A program made the translations under genes and the position numbers. Of a stretch of 64,000 bases of DNA, positions 15,701-24,853 are shown one piece after another; the stretch's first letter is position 1, and each line of letters starts with the position of its first letter. Source of the DNA: Cupriavidus alkaliphilus (lineage in GTDB: Bacteria; Pseudomonadota; Gammaproteobacteria; Burkholderiales; Burkholderiaceae). The stretch covers positions 613,762 through 677,761 of the forward strand of contig NZ_FMAD01000002.1 in assembly GCF_900094595.1 (NCBI RefSeq). Reading direction: 5' to 3'. Under the pieces are notes generated by a model. That model saw only the letters and a list, made by a program, of their open reading frames with translations, did not search any database and was not told the DNA's origin.

Positions 15701-16351
15701 ATGGACTTGTTCGCATACCTGCAACACAGCTGGCCCACGCTGCTGAAGCTGACCGGCGAGCACCTCGCGCTGGTGGGCTCGGCGGTAGGGCTGGCGATCC
15801 TGATCGGGGTGCCGCTGGGCATCCTGATCACGCGCTTCCGCGCGCTGGCGACGCCGCTGCTGGCGCTGGCGACGATCGTGCTGACGCTGCCGTCGATCGC
15901 GCTGTTCGGGCTGATGATCCCGATCTTCGCGCGCTTCGGCCATGCGCTCGGCTACGTGCCGGCGGTGACGGCGGTGTTCCTGTACTCGCTGCTGCCGATC
16001 ATGCGCAACACCTATACCGCACTGGCCAATGTCGACCCCGGCATCCAGGAGGCCGGCCGCGGCATCGGCATGACCACCTGGCAACGGATGCGGCTGGTGG
16101 ACCTGCCGCTGGCGGTGCCGGTGATCCTGGGCGGCGTGCGCACCGCCGTGGTGATGAATATCGGGGTTGCCACCATTGCCGCCATCATCGGCGCGGGTGG
16201 CCTTGGGGTGCTGATCCTGCAGGCGATCAGCCAGAGCAACATGAGCAAGCTGGCCGTGGGCGCGGTCCTGGTCAGCCTGCTCGCCATCGTGGCGGACGCT
16301 TTCCTGCAGTGGTTGCAGCGGGCGCTGACGCCGAAAGGAATCCGGCTATGA
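15701..16351 (+). CDS. Osmoprotectant-type ABC permease (second)
   Basis: 216 residues with five membrane segments. TLPSIALFGLMIPIFARFG and the coupling loop EAGRGIGMTTWQRMRLVDLP are the OpuCD/YehY-like marks, and IGAGGLGVLILQ lies near the C-terminus. GGAGG precedes ATG 15701. Its stop codon overlaps the ATPase start (ATGA at 16348-16351), so the two are translationally coupled. With the first permease it forms the channel. Confidence 0.92.
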   Translation: MDLFAYLQHSWPTLLKLTGEHLALVGSAVGLAILIGVPLGILITRFRALATPLLALATIVLTLPSIALFGLMIPIFARFGHALGYVPAVTAVFLYSLLPIMRNTYTALANVDPGIQEAGRGIGMTTWQRMRLVDLPLAVPVILGGVRTAVVMNIGVATIAAIIGAGGLGVLILQAISQSNMSKLAVGAVLVSLLAIVADAFLQWLQRALTPKGIRL

Positions 16352-17523
16352 TCGAACTCGACCAACTCACCAAGTCTTTCCCGCAGAAAGACGGCACCGA
16401 GACGCGCGCCGTCGACGCCGTGTCGCTGACGGTGCCACGCGGCGAGATCTGCGTCTTCCTGGGCCCCTCGGGCTGCGGCAAGACCACCACGCTGAAGATG
16501 ATCAACCGGCTGATCGAGCCGACCTCGGGCACGGTGCGCATCGAGGGCGAGGACACGCGCGGCCTCGACGGCGTGACCCTGCGCCGCAAGATCGGCTACG
16601 TGATCCAGCAGATCGGCCTGTTCCCCAACATGACCATCGAAGAGAACATCATGGTGGTGCCGCGCCTGCTGGGCTGGGACAAAAAGCAGTGCCGCGAACG
16701 CGCGCGCGAGCTGATGGCGATGGTGCAGCTGGACCCCAGCCGGCTGCTGTCGCGCTATCCGCGCGAGCTGTCCGGCGGCCAGCAGCAGCGCATCGGCGTG
16801 ATCCGCGCGCTGGCGGCCGACGCGCCGCTGCTGCTGATGGACGAGCCCTTCGGCGCGGTCGACCCGATCAACCGCGAGAGCATCCAGAACGAATTCCTGC
16901 AGATGCAGCGCCAGCTCGGCAAGACCGTGATCATGGTCTCGCACGATATCGACGAAGCGATCAAGCTGGCCGACAAGGTCGCGGTGTTCCGCCGCGGCAA
17001 GCTGGTGCAGTTCGACCACCCCGACGCGCTGCTGGCGCACCCGGCCGATGAGTTCGTGCAGGCCTTCGTCGGCCACGACAACACGCTCAAGCGCCTGTTG
17101 CTGGTGCGCGCCGGCGATGCCGCCACCATGCCGCCGAGCTGCCGCCCCGGCATGCCGCTGGCCGAGGCGCTGGGCGTGATGGACGACGCCGACGTGCGCC
17201 ACCTGCCGGTGGTGGACGACGCGCAGGTGGCGCTGGGCTACGTCACGCGCCGCGACGCGCGTTCGGGCCAGGGCACATGCAGCGACGTGATGCGCCCGTT
17301 CGCCGCCACCGCGGCGTTCGACGAGCACCTGCGCATCGTGCTGTCGCGCATGTACCAGCACAACACCAGCTGGCTGCCGGTGATGGGCGCCGACGGCGCT
17401 TACCTGGGCGAGGTCACGCAGGAATCGATCGCCGGCTACCTGAGCTCGGGCCGCTCGCGCGGCCAGGCCGGCGCGCCGGCGACCCCGGACGCACCCGCCG
17501 CGCCGCTGCGCGCGGCCGCCTGA
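16348..17523 (+). CDS. Osmoprotectant-type ABC ATPase with C-terminal CBS domains
   Basis: 391 residues. The NBD has Walker A GPSGCGKTT (about 39-47), signature LSGGQQQR, Walker B LLLMDEPFGAVDP and the switch His in IMVSHDIDEA. From about residue 260 two CBS-like segments follow (AEALGVMDDADVRHLPVVDD and LSRMYQHNTSWLPVMGAD). In OpuA-type transporters CBS pairs sense ionic strength or nucleotides and gate transport, so osmotic control of activity is plausible. The last gene of the four-gene operon. An Ala-rich tail of about 20 residues ends the protein. Confidence 0.93.
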   Translation: MIELDQLTKSFPQKDGTETRAVDAVSLTVPRGEICVFLGPSGCGKTTTLKMINRLIEPTSGTVRIEGEDTRGLDGVTLRRKIGYVIQQIGLFPNMTIEENIMVVPRLLGWDKKQCRERARELMAMVQLDPSRLLSRYPRELSGGQQQRIGVIRALAADAPLLLMDEPFGAVDPINRESIQNEFLQMQRQLGKTVIMVSHDIDEAIKLADKVAVFRRGKLVQFDHPDALLAHPADEFVQAFVGHDNTLKRLLLVRAGDAATMPPSCRPGMPLAEALGVMDDADVRHLPVVDDAQVALGYVTRRDARSGQGTCSDVMRPFAATAAFDEHLRIVLSRMYQHNTSWLPVMGADGAYLGEVTQESIAGYLSSGRSRGQAGAPATPDAPAAPLRAAA

Positions 17524-17577
17524 TCGGGCAACCGACTCCGTACGCCACGAGCGGGGCCGGCGCGCTATGCTAAAGGC

Positions 17578-17949
17578 ATGCTCCGCTACTGCCGCTCGCC
17601 CCTGTGCCTGGTCATCGAAACCCGCTGGCTGATCCCGCGCGGGTTTGACGGCTTCACGCCCGGCCCGCTGATCCTGCTGCGCCCCGGCGCAACCCAGGCG
17701 CTGATCGAGCACGAGAAGGTCCACGTGCGCCAGTTCTGGCGCAGCTGGGGCCTGATGGGCGTGCTCTACCTGGCCAGCCGGCGCTGGCGCCTGCGCTATG
17801 AGGTCGAGGCCTACCGCGAGCAGCTGCGGCACAGCCCTCCGGGCGCCGCCCGCGGGCTGGCGCGCGTGCTGGCCACCAAGTACCGGCTAGGGATTTCCGA
17901 GGCCGAGGCCTACCGTTTGCTGAAACGGGGGATCGACGACGCCGAATGA
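17578..17949 (+). CDS. Small HExxH-containing protein of unknown function
   Basis: 123 residues. HEKVHVRQF gives a zincin-type HExxH (H45, E46, H49), and RYEVEAYREQ about 30 residues later could supply a third, Glu, ligand (E76 or E78). This spacing resembles gluzincins, but the protein is much smaller than known peptidases of that type. A short hydrophobic stretch (GLMGVLYLA, about 58-66) may touch the membrane. There is no signal peptide. It ends in a strong terminator shared with tRNA-Ser. The family was not recognised. Confidence 0.75.
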   Translation: MLRYCRSPLCLVIETRWLIPRGFDGFTPGPLILLRPGATQALIEHEKVHVRQFWRSWGLMGVLYLASRRWRLRYEVEAYREQLRHSPPGAARGLARVLATKYRLGISEAEAYRLLKRGIDDAE

Positions 17950-17990
17950 AAAACGGCCCGCGCCAGTGGCTGGTGCGGGCCGTTTTCTTG
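17950..17990. terminator. Bidirectional rho-independent terminator
   Basis: Twelve-bp stem AAAACGGCCCGC (17950-17961) with GCGGGCCGTTTT (17975-17986). The A/T arms give a T-tract in both directions, so it can stop both the small HExxH gene and the minus-strand tRNA-Ser. Confidence 0.9.
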
Positions 17991-17992
17991 TC

Positions 17993-18082
17993 TGGCGGAA
18001 GCGGTGAGATTCGAACTCACGGATGGGTCACCCCATCGGCAGTTTTCAAGACTGCTGCCTTAAACCACTCGGCCACGCTTCC
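17993..18082 (-). tRNA. tRNA-Ser (anticodon TGA)
   Basis: 90 nt including an encoded CCA. The acceptor arm GGAAGCG pairs with CGCTTCC, the discriminator is G, a long variable arm typical of tRNA-Ser is present, the anticodon loop reads CTTGAAA and the T arm has GTTCGAATC. Confidence 0.97.
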
Positions 18083-18096
18083 GGAAAAGTGCGGGC

Positions 18097-18102
18097 ATTG
18101 TA
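18097..18102 (-). promoter_or_regulatory. -10 box of tRNA-Ser
   Basis: TACAAT on the minus strand, 14 bp before the mature 5' end, followed by a GC-rich GCCCGC discriminator that is typical of stringently controlled stable-RNA promoters. No good -35 was found. Confidence 0.5.
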
Positions 18103-18370
18103 GCGCGAAAGGGCGGGGCCTCCGGCGCATTGCCGCATGCAGACGCAACGGTCTGGCCGCGCATTATACAAGGCCCGCGCGCCCCGATGGGGACTTGCGC
18201 CGCGGGCACGGGCGCAGGCGTAAATTTCCTGCCACATCTTCTGCTGCGCTGTCGGGCTCTGTCTGACATGGCGGAACCTTCATATCGCGCCATCGCTCAT
18301 ATTGTCGTACCGGGCACTGCGGTGTGTGCCGCATCCCCGGCTTTCGCCTGGCAACAGAGGAGAACTCAAA

Positions 18371-18880
18371 ATGCGAATCCCTAGCAAGACATGGCTGATC
18401 GTTCCGGTGGCCGCGGCGGCTGCGCTGGCCGGTTGTGCGGCGCCGTACGGCAGCGGCTACGACCAGGGCTACAACACGGGCTACAACGCGCCGCCCCCGG
18501 GCTACCAGACCCCCCACACCTCGCAGGCACCGGCCGGCGCGGTCTACTACGGCCGCGTGGAATCGATCGAGCCGATCACCACCACGCAAGGCAGCTCGGG
18601 CCTGCTCGGCACCGTGATCGGCGGCGCCGCGGGCGGCCTGCTGGGCCACCAGATCGGTGGCGGGCGCGGCCAGACCGCGGCGACCATCGGCGGTGCCGTG
18701 GTCGGCGCCGTGGCCGGCAACCAGATCGAGAAGCGCGCTGGCAGCAATACGCAGACGGTCTATCGCGTGAACGTGCGGCTCGATGACGGACGCCTCGCCA
18801 CGGTGACGCAGTCGAACCTGGGCAGCCTGCAAGTGGGCATGCGCGCGCGCGTGGCCAATGACATGGCCACGCCGTACTGA
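18371..18880 (+). CDS. Glycine-zipper outer-membrane lipoprotein (SlyB/17-kDa antigen-like)
   Basis: 169 residues from ATG 18371, preceded by GAGGAGA. The signal peptide ends in the lipobox LAGC (Cys about 20). A Tyr/Gly/Asn-rich spacer (YGSGYDQGYNTGYNAPPPGY) leads to the glycine-zipper pair IGGAAGGLLGHQIGGG and IGGAVVGAVAGNQIEKR (about 78-120), which inserts in membranes. The C-terminal domain (VYRVNVRLDDGRLATVTQ) is the usual one of this lipoprotein class, linked to envelope integrity. It is transcribed alone and ends in a strong terminator. Confidence 0.92.
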   Translation: MRIPSKTWLIVPVAAAAALAGCAAPYGSGYDQGYNTGYNAPPPGYQTPHTSQAPAGAVYYGRVESIEPITTTQGSSGLLGTVIGGAAGGLLGHQIGGGRGQTAATIGGAVVGAVAGNQIEKRAGSNTQTVYRVNVRLDDGRLATVTQSNLGSLQVGMRARVANDMATPY

Positions 18881-18912
18881 CCTGCCAGCCTGACGTTTGC
18901 CAGAAGTGAAAG

Positions 18913-18938
18913 GCCACGCGCTAGCGTGGCTTTTTTTT
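18913..18938 (+). terminator. Rho-independent terminator of the glycine-zipper lipoprotein gene
   Basis: Seven-bp stem GCCACGC (18913-18919) with GCGTGGC (18924-18930), loop GCTA, followed by eight T. It lies 32 bp after the stop codon. Confidence 0.92.
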
Positions 18939-18961
18939 AACGCTGCCGGCGTGCGGGCCGT

Positions 18962-20194
18962 TCAGTCCTTCAGGAACATCTCCTGCAGGTCGTTGAGGAA
19001 GCGGCGGCCCAGCTCGGTGGGGCGGATCGTGGTCAGGTCGGCTTCCAGCAGGCCTTTTTTCTCGGCTTCGGCCAGCTGCTTGCTGATGGTGTGCAGCGGC
19101 AGCCCGGTGTAGTCGTGGAAGCTCGAGGCCGGCACGCCGTCGGTCAGGCGCAGCGCATTGAGCATGAACTCGAACGGCAGTTCGTCGGCGCCGACGTCGC
19201 GCGCTTCCTGCACCGCGTTGCCGGCCATGGCCTGCGCCATGTAGGTTGCCGGATGCTTGTGCCGCATCTGGCGCAGCACGCGCTGCGGGAACGACAGCTT
19301 GCCGTGCGCGCCGGCGCCGATGCCAAGGTAGTCGCCGAAGCGCCAGTAGTTGAGGTTGTGGCGCGCCTCGCGATGCGGCTTCGCATAGGCCGAGGTCTCG
19401 TAGTGCCGATAGCCCGCCGCGGCCGTGCGCGCTTCGATCCAGTCCTGCATCTCGTATGCCATGTCGTCGTCGGGCAACGCCGGCGGAAACTTCGCGAACA
19501 GCGTGTTCGGCTCCAGCGTCAGGTGGTACAGCGACAGGTGCGTGGTGCCGTACGCCAGTGCGGCTTCGACGTCCGCCTGGCATTCCTGCAGGGTCTGGCC
19601 GGGCAGGGCGTACATCAGGTCCAGGTTGATGTTGTCGAAGCTGGCCTGGGCGATGTCGATGGCGCGGCGCGCTTCGGCGCCGCCGTGGATGCGGCCCAGT
19701 GCCTGCAGGTGCCGGTCATTGAAGCTCTGGATGCCGATCGACAGCCGGTTGATGCCGCTGGCGCGGTAGCTGGCGAACTTGTCGGCTTCAAAGGTGCCGG
19801 GATTGGCCTCCATCGTGATCTCGGCGTCGGCGTCGAGCGGCAGCAGGGCGCGGATATCCGACAGCAGCCGGTCCATGCCCGCCGCCGACAGCAGGCTGGG
19901 GGTGCCGCCGCCGATGAAGACGGTATGCACCGGGCGGCCCCATACCAGCGGCAACGACTGCTCCAGGTCGGCGCGCAGCGCGTCCAGGTAGAGGTCTTCC
20001 GGGATCTCGTGGTTGTCTGCGCCGGGCGCGGCGTGCGAGTTGAAATCGCAATACGGACACTTGCGCACGCACCACGGGACATGCACGTACAGCGACAGCG
20101 GCGGCGAACCGGGCAGGCTGATCTGCCCGGGCTTGAGCCACAGCTGCTTGCTGTCCACGGGCACGGACGCGGCGGCCGGTACGATCGGAATCAT
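18962..20194 (-). CDS. hemW: HemW, radical SAM heme chaperone
   Basis: 410 residues. The radical SAM cluster motif CVRKCPYC puts Cys at 42, 46 and 49; CPYCDF is the HemW form, distinct from the coproporphyrinogen dehydrogenase HemN. IGGGTPSLL and MEANPGTFE follow as SAM-binding elements, and the C-terminal HemN_C domain is present. HemW binds heme and is thought to deliver it to respiratory enzymes. ATG 20194 overlaps the rdgB stop (TGA 20193-20191), so the two are coupled. The open frame extends to 20413 inside rdgB, which is not coding for hemW. Third gene of rph-rdgB-hemW. Confidence 0.95.
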   Translation of the reverse strand: MIPIVPAAASVPVDSKQLWLKPGQISLPGSPPLSLYVHVPWCVRKCPYCDFNSHAAPGADNHEIPEDLYLDALRADLEQSLPLVWGRPVHTVFIGGGTPSLLSAAGMDRLLSDIRALLPLDADAEITMEANPGTFEADKFASYRASGINRLSIGIQSFNDRHLQALGRIHGGAEARRAIDIAQASFDNINLDLMYALPGQTLQECQADVEAALAYGTTHLSLYHLTLEPNTLFAKFPPALPDDDMAYEMQDWIEARTAAAGYRHYETSAYAKPHREARHNLNYWRFGDYLGIGAGAHGKLSFPQRVLRQMRHKHPATYMAQAMAGNAVQEARDVGADELPFEFMLNALRLTDGVPASSFHDYTGLPLHTISKQLAEAEKKGLLEADLTTIRPTELGRRFLNDLQEMFLKD

Positions 20195-20808
20195 CGGGTG
20201 GCAGGCTCCGCGGCCTCGGCCTGCAGCCGGGCCACCAGGGCGCGCAGCGCCTGGGCTCGGTGGCTGACGCGGTTCTTCTCTTCCGGCGGCAGCTCGGCCG
20301 CGGTCTTGCCCAGCGCCGGCAGCAGGAAGTGCGGGTCGTAGCCGAAGCCGCCTGCGCCGCGCGGCGCGTCGACGACCTCGCCATGCCACACCCCTTCGGC
20401 GATGATCGGGCACGGGTCATCGGCGTGGCGCACGAACACCAGCACGCAGTAGTAGTACGCGTGCCGGTTCAGCTTGCCGGCCAGCTGCGAGACCAGGTAG
20501 GCGTTGTTGGCCGTATCCGACTTGGCCTGCCCCGCCATCTGCGCATAGCGCGCGGAATAGACCCCGGGCGCGCCGCCCAGCGCCTGCACGCAGATGCCGG
20601 AGTCGTCGGCCAGCGCCGGCAGGCCGGCAAGCCGGCTGGCATGGCGGGCCTTGGTCAGCGCGTTCTCGACGAAGGTGGCGAAGGGCTCTTCGGCCTCGGG
20701 GATGCCGAGCTCGCCCTGGGTCACCACGTCAAAGCCGAGCGGGGCCAGCAGCGCGCCGAATTCGCGCAGCTTGCCGGGATTGTTGGAGGCCAGTACCAGG
20801 CGTTGCAT
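20191..20808 (-). CDS. rdgB: XTP/dITP diphosphatase (RdgB/HAM1)
   Basis: 205 residues. The enzyme hydrolyses non-canonical purine triphosphates such as dITP and XTP to monophosphates and keeps them out of DNA and RNA. The signature SNNPGK is at residues 8-13, ALADDSGICVQAL follows near 65, and GGFGYDPHFLLP near 152, with a C-terminal SHRAQAL. It follows rph by 15 bp and overlaps hemW by 4 bp, a conserved beta-proteobacterial order. Confidence 0.96.
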   Translation of the reverse strand: MQRLVLASNNPGKLREFGALLAPLGFDVVTQGELGIPEAEEPFATFVENALTKARHASRLAGLPALADDSGICVQALGGAPGVYSARYAQMAGQAKSDTANNAYLVSQLAGKLNRHAYYYCVLVFVRHADDPCPIIAEGVWHGEVVDAPRGAGGFGYDPHFLLPALGKTAAELPPEEKNRVSHRAQALRALVARLQAEAAEPATR

Positions 20809-20823
20809 CGCGGGCTCCGTGGC

Positions 20824-21543
20824 TCAGGCCAAGCCCAGCGCTTCGCGCTGGAGCTGCACCAGCCGGGCGATGCCGGCTTCGGCCAGGCGCGTCATGGCAT
20901 CGAGGTCGGCGCGGCTGAAGGGCGCGCCTTCGGCGGTGCCCTGCACCTCGACAAAGCCGCCGCTGCCGGTCATGACCACGTTCATGTCGGTGTCGCAGTT
21001 GCTGTCCTCGGCGTAGTCGAGGTCCAGCACCGGCACGCCGTCGACCATGCCGACCGAGACCGCGGCGACATGGTCGCGGATCGGGCTGGCGGCGATCAGG
21101 CCGTCGCGCAGCATGGTCGTGACCGCGTCATGGGCGGCGACAAAGGCGCCGGTGATGGCCGCGGTGCGGGTGCCGCCGTCGGCCTGCAGCACGTCGCAGT
21201 CGAGGTGGAGGGTGTATTCGCCAAGCGCCGCCAGGTCGAACACCGAGCGCATGGCGCGGCCGATCAGGCGCTGGATTTCCTGGGTGCGGCCGGTCTGCTT
21301 GCCACGCGCGGCCTCGCGGTCGGAACGCGTATGCGTGGCGCGCGGCAGCATGCCGTATTCGGCCGTGACCCAGCCTTCGCCGCTGCCCTTCTTGTGCGGC
21401 GGCACCTTGGCCAGCACGCTGGCGGTGCACAGCACCTTGGTATCCCCAAAGGCGCACAGGACCGAGCCTTCGGCGTGGCGGGTGTAGTGGCGGGTAAGGC
21501 TGATGGAACGCAGCGCATCGGCTGCGCGGCCGCTGGGTCGCAT
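20824..21543 (-). CDS. rph: Ribonuclease PH
   Basis: 239 residues from ATG 21543, where the family N-terminus MRPSGR begins; an ATG at 21561 in frame would add six residues. The enzyme is a phosphorolytic 3'-5' exonuclease that trims tRNA precursors. Visible marks are [27 protein letters not shown], the basic tRNA-binding stretch, [20 protein letters not shown], and [19 protein letters not shown] with metal-binding Asp residues. A TAGAAT box (minus strand, 21585-21590) lies about 42 bp upstream. First gene of rph-rdgB-hemW. Confidence 0.96.
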   Translation of the reverse strand: MRPSGRAADALRSISLTRHYTRHAEGSVLCAFGDTKVLCTASVLAKVPPHKKGSGEGWVTAEYGMLPRATHTRSDREAARGKQTGRTQEIQRLIGRAMRSVFDLAALGEYTLHLDCDVLQADGGTRTAAITGAFVAAHDAVTTMLRDGLIAASPIRDHVAAVSVGMVDGVPVLDLDYAEDSNCDTDMNVVMTGSGGFVEVQGTAEGAPFSRADLDAMTRLAEAGIARLVQLQREALGLA

Positions 21544-21646
21544 GAGATGGTTTGTCCGCAAGGGGTAGAAGGGAAGAGACCGCGATTCTACCGCTGCCGG
21601 CCGGTGCGCGCTGGCGCGCCGCCCCGGCCGGCGCTTGCGGGTGCCA

Positions 21647-22561
21647 TCACCGCATCAGGTTGCTGGTCTTGTCGATGGCGGCGCGGATCTCGGCGATGGA
21701 GCGCTCGATTTCCTCCTCGGACAGCAGGTCGCTCTCGGTGCCGTTGCGTTCGAGGATCGAGGTGGTGAAGGCATTGAGCGGCAGGGTGTCGGTCATCACC
21801 GCATCCTGGCCGGCGGTGTTGTTGTCCAGCTCCCACATCATGGCGATGCCGGTGGTGTTGTCGGCACCTTCGCCGGCCTGCTGCAGCGCCTGGTCGATCA
21901 GCGCCGGCACCGCCTGCACCACCGACAAGCGCGACAACTTGTCCACCAGCACCGGCTCGTCCAGCGGGCCCCACAGGCCGTCGGAGCAGAGCAGGGCGAC
22001 GTCGCCCGGTTCCAGCCGCACCGGCCCGCCCAGGTCGATCAGCGGCAGGTTGGGTGAGCCCAGGCAGTTGTAGAGCTTGTTGCGCTCGGGGTGGTTGGCC
22101 ACCTCCATCGGCAGCACGCGCTCCTGCTGCAGCAGGTTTTCGATCTTGGAGTGGTCGCGCGTGCGCGTCAGCAGCCGCCCCTTGCGCAGCAGGTAATAGC
22201 GCGAATCGCCGGCGTGGGCCCAGTGGATCTGGCCGTGCTGCACCAGGCAGCAGACCACCGTGGTGCGCGGCACGTCGGCCATCTGGTTGGCTTCGGCGTA
22301 GCGGTGGATCTCGCGGTGCGCCAGCATGATGGTGTCCTGCAGGAACTCGGCCGGGTTGCGCACCGCGGGCCGCGCCTGCAGCTGGAACTGGCGCGCCAGC
22401 GTCTGCAGCGCCTGCTGCGCGGCGACCTCGCCGTGGGCGTGGCCGCCCAGGCCGTCGGCCAGCACCATCAGCAGCGCGTCGCGCGTGAAGCAATAGCCCA
22501 TGCGGTCCTGGTTGATGCGGCGGCCGCCTTTCCTGCTTTCCTGGTAGACAGAGAATCGCAT
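21647..22561 (-). CDS. PP2C-family serine/threonine protein phosphatase
   Basis: 304 residues from ATG 22561. Metal-ligand motifs of the PPM/PP2C family are present: [11 protein letters not shown] (D19), [12 protein letters not shown] (D36, G37), [13 protein letters not shown] and [11 protein letters not shown]. The catalytic domain ends near residue 240, followed by an acidic tail of about 60 residues ([18 protein letters not shown]). It lies 73 bp after the stop of a Ser/Thr kinase on the same strand, so the two are a likely cognate pair. No membrane segment. Substrates are unknown. Confidence 0.93.
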   Translation of the reverse strand: MRFSVYQESRKGGRRINQDRMGYCFTRDALLMVLADGLGGHAHGEVAAQQALQTLARQFQLQARPAVRNPAEFLQDTIMLAHREIHRYAEANQMADVPRTTVVCCLVQHGQIHWAHAGDSRYYLLRKGRLLTRTRDHSKIENLLQQERVLPMEVANHPERNKLYNCLGSPNLPLIDLGGPVRLEPGDVALLCSDGLWGPLDEPVLVDKLSRLSVVQAVPALIDQALQQAGEGADNTTGIAMMWELDNNTAGQDAVMTDTLPLNAFTTSILERNGTESDLLSEEEIERSIAEIRAAIDKTSNLMR

Positions 22562-22634
22562 GTTGGCTGGTTGGCTTTCTTGGGGTTCGATGGCCCGGCA
22601 GCGCGCGCGGAGGCGCTGCGGCCGGGTTTGTGAT

Positions 22635-23687
22635 TCAGTCGACGCCTGCGCCCGGTGCCGGCTCGTCACGCCGGCGCAGCAGTGTCAGAAAGCGCGAGGT
22701 CGCGGGCGCTTTTTCCGGCGGCATGGGGGCGGGTGCCGGCGCCTGGGTCGTGGGCGCCAGCGCCTGCTCGCCCAGCGCGTTGGTCTGCTCGCGCAATTCC
22801 TTCTGCAGCCGGAATACGCTCTGCGGGCGGCCCGAGGGCTCCAGCCGCAGGCACCACTCGACCAGGTCGACCAGGCCGTTGGTGTAGCTGCTGCGCAGCC
22901 GCATCAGCGCCTCGCCCATGCGGTCGTCCTTCTCGCGCTGGTTGGCTTCCTGCGGCGGCAGTCCAGCCATGCATGCGTAGAGCGTCGCGCCCAGGCTGTA
23001 GATGTCGGTCCACGGGCCCAGGTCAGTGTGCTTGCCGTACAGTTCCGGCGCGGCAAAGCCGGGCGTGTACATCGGCTGGAAGCGCGCCGCCTCCATGGTC
23101 AGGGTCTGCCGCGCGGCGCCGAAATCCAGCAGGATCGGCGACTCGTCCTCGCGCAGGTAGATGTTGCCGGGCTTGATGTCCAGGTGCAGCAGCTTGTGGA
23201 TATGCACTTCGCGCAGCCCGCTCATCAGGTCGTGGAAGACCTTGCGGATGAAATGCTCGCGCAGCACCTTGGCGCGCCCCTGCTGCCGGGCCGCCAGCAC
23301 ATGCTCCTGCAGCGTCTTGCCCAGCTCGTAGTTCATCACCATGTAGACGGTGGCGTTCTCGCGGAAGAAGTTCACCACGCGCACCACGCTGGGATGGGAA
23401 ATGCGGGCCAGCGAGCGGCCCTCTTCGAAGAAGTACTTCAGGCCCAGCCGGAACGCCGCGGCGTTTTCCTCGGGCACCACGGGGATCAGTTCGCCGGGGT
23501 TGCGCCGCGCCAGCGACGACGGCAGGTACTCCTTGATGGCGACCGGCGCGCCGGTTTCGTCGGTGGCCAGGTAGACGAAACTGAACCCCCCGCTGGCCAA
23601 CTTCTTTACAATACGATAGTTGGACAGCAGCGTGCCGACGGGCAGCGGTGCACTCTTCGGTTGTGGCGTGCCCTTTGGCTCTGTCAT
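22635..23687 (-). CDS. Serine/threonine protein kinase (Hanks type)
   Basis: 350 residues from ATG 23687. Kinase motifs in order: glycine loop LASGGFSFVYLA (30-41), invariant Lys in VAIKEYL (K52), catalytic loop HLDIKPGN (168-175), DFGAAR (188-193) and TPGFAAPELYG. The usual HRD Arg is replaced by Leu (HLD), a non-RD kinase, so activation-loop phosphorylation may not be needed. A Pro/Ala-rich tail from about 305 follows. There is no membrane segment or sensor domain. It precedes the PP2C phosphatase and diverges from yicC. Confidence 0.94.
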   Translation of the reverse strand: MTEPKGTPQPKSAPLPVGTLLSNYRIVKKLASGGFSFVYLATDETGAPVAIKEYLPSSLARRNPGELIPVVPEENAAAFRLGLKYFFEEGRSLARISHPSVVRVVNFFRENATVYMVMNYELGKTLQEHVLAARQQGRAKVLREHFIRKVFHDLMSGLREVHIHKLLHLDIKPGNIYLREDESPILLDFGAARQTLTMEAARFQPMYTPGFAAPELYGKHTDLGPWTDIYSLGATLYACMAGLPPQEANQREKDDRMGEALMRLRSSYTNGLVDLVEWCLRLEPSGRPQSVFRLQKELREQTNALGEQALAPTTQAPAPAPMPPEKAPATSRFLTLLRRRDEPAPGAGVD

Positions 23688-23899
23688 GGGAATAGGACCG
23701 GAGTTGCCCCCGCGGATTTGCCTCCGGATTGTCCGGGCTAATCGGTCACTTGTAAAGAACACAAATACGGGCGTTATTGCCCGCCTTTCAACGTTTTGAG
23801 GGCGCCCCCACAGGCTGTGCCGCGCGGCTGCCGGGCGGGTGTCCGCCGGCAGGCCGCGGCCGCTTCGGGTCGGCGCGGCGCCATTCACGAGAACAACCA

Positions 23900-24835
23900 A
23901 TGATCCACAGCATGACAGGCTACGGCCTGGCGACGCGCCAGGCGCCATTGACCAACGCGCAGGGCGAGCCCAGCGGGCGCACCGCGTCCGTTTCGGTGGA
24001 ATTCCGCACTGTCAATTCGCGTTTCCTCGACCTGTTGTTCCGGGCCCCCGAGGAGTGCCGCGCCTTCGAGCCGGCGTTGCGCGAGATGCTGATGGCCGAG
24101 CTGTCGCGCGGCAAGCTGGAATGCCGCATCAACCTGCAGCGCACCGATGCGGGCGGCGCCACGCTGGCGCTGAACGACGGGCTGCTGGCGCAGATCCGCG
24201 CACTCGAAACCACCGTGGCTGCCACCTTCAGCAGCGCCGGCACCCTGCGCATGGGCGAGATCCTGCGCTGGCCCGGTGTGCTGGTCGAGCCGGAGCTGTC
24301 GCAGGAGGCGCTGCGCGAGGCCGTGCTCGGCGCCGCGCGCGAGGCGCTGGCCCAGTTGCTGGAAGCGCGCCGGCGCGAGGGCGACGCGCTCAAGGCCACG
24401 CTGACGGAGCGCATCGACGCCATGCTGGCGATCGTCGAACGCCTGACCCCGACCATCCCGCAGCTGATCGCGCATCACCAGGAAAAGCTGACCGAGCGCC
24501 TGCAGGAAGCCTTCAACCTGGCCGCGCCCAACGGCATGCCGTCGATGAGCCGCGACGAGATCGCCGAGCGCATCCGCCAGGAAGCCACCGTTTACGGCAT
24601 CCGCATCGATATCGCCGAAGAATTGTCGCGGCTGCAGGCGCACCTGAACGAAACGCGCCATATCCTGAAGAAGGGCGGCCAGGTGGGCAAGCGCCTGGAC
24701 TTCATGATGCAGGAGCTCAACCGCGAGGCCAACACGCTGGGCTCCAAGGCCGCCGCCAAGGAGCTGGCCGATGCCTCGATGGAGCTCAAGCTGCTGATCG
24801 AGCAGATGCGCGAGCAGGTCCAGAATCTAGAGTAA
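23900..24835 (+). CDS. yicC: YicC family endoribonuclease
   Basis: 311 residues. The N-terminus MIHSMTGYG is the family signature, followed by [20 protein letters not shown]. The C-terminal DUF1732 part has the typical [21 protein letters not shown] and [16 protein letters not shown]. In E. coli YicC is a metal-dependent endoribonuclease that affects small-RNA stability. The start is ATG 23900; longer frames lack a ribosome site. Gene order yicC-gmk-rpoZ-spoT is conserved in beta-proteobacteria. The 212-bp gap to the kinase holds divergent promoters; no clear hexamers were assigned. Confidence 0.94.
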
Positions 24836-24853
24836 GACAGTCACAGAATCATC

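Noticed and set aside
21596..21632. Long-range inverted repeat GCCGGCCGG ... CCGGCCGGC before the rph gene
   Set aside because: Imperfect interior and very GC-rich; no terminator features and not clearly above chance.
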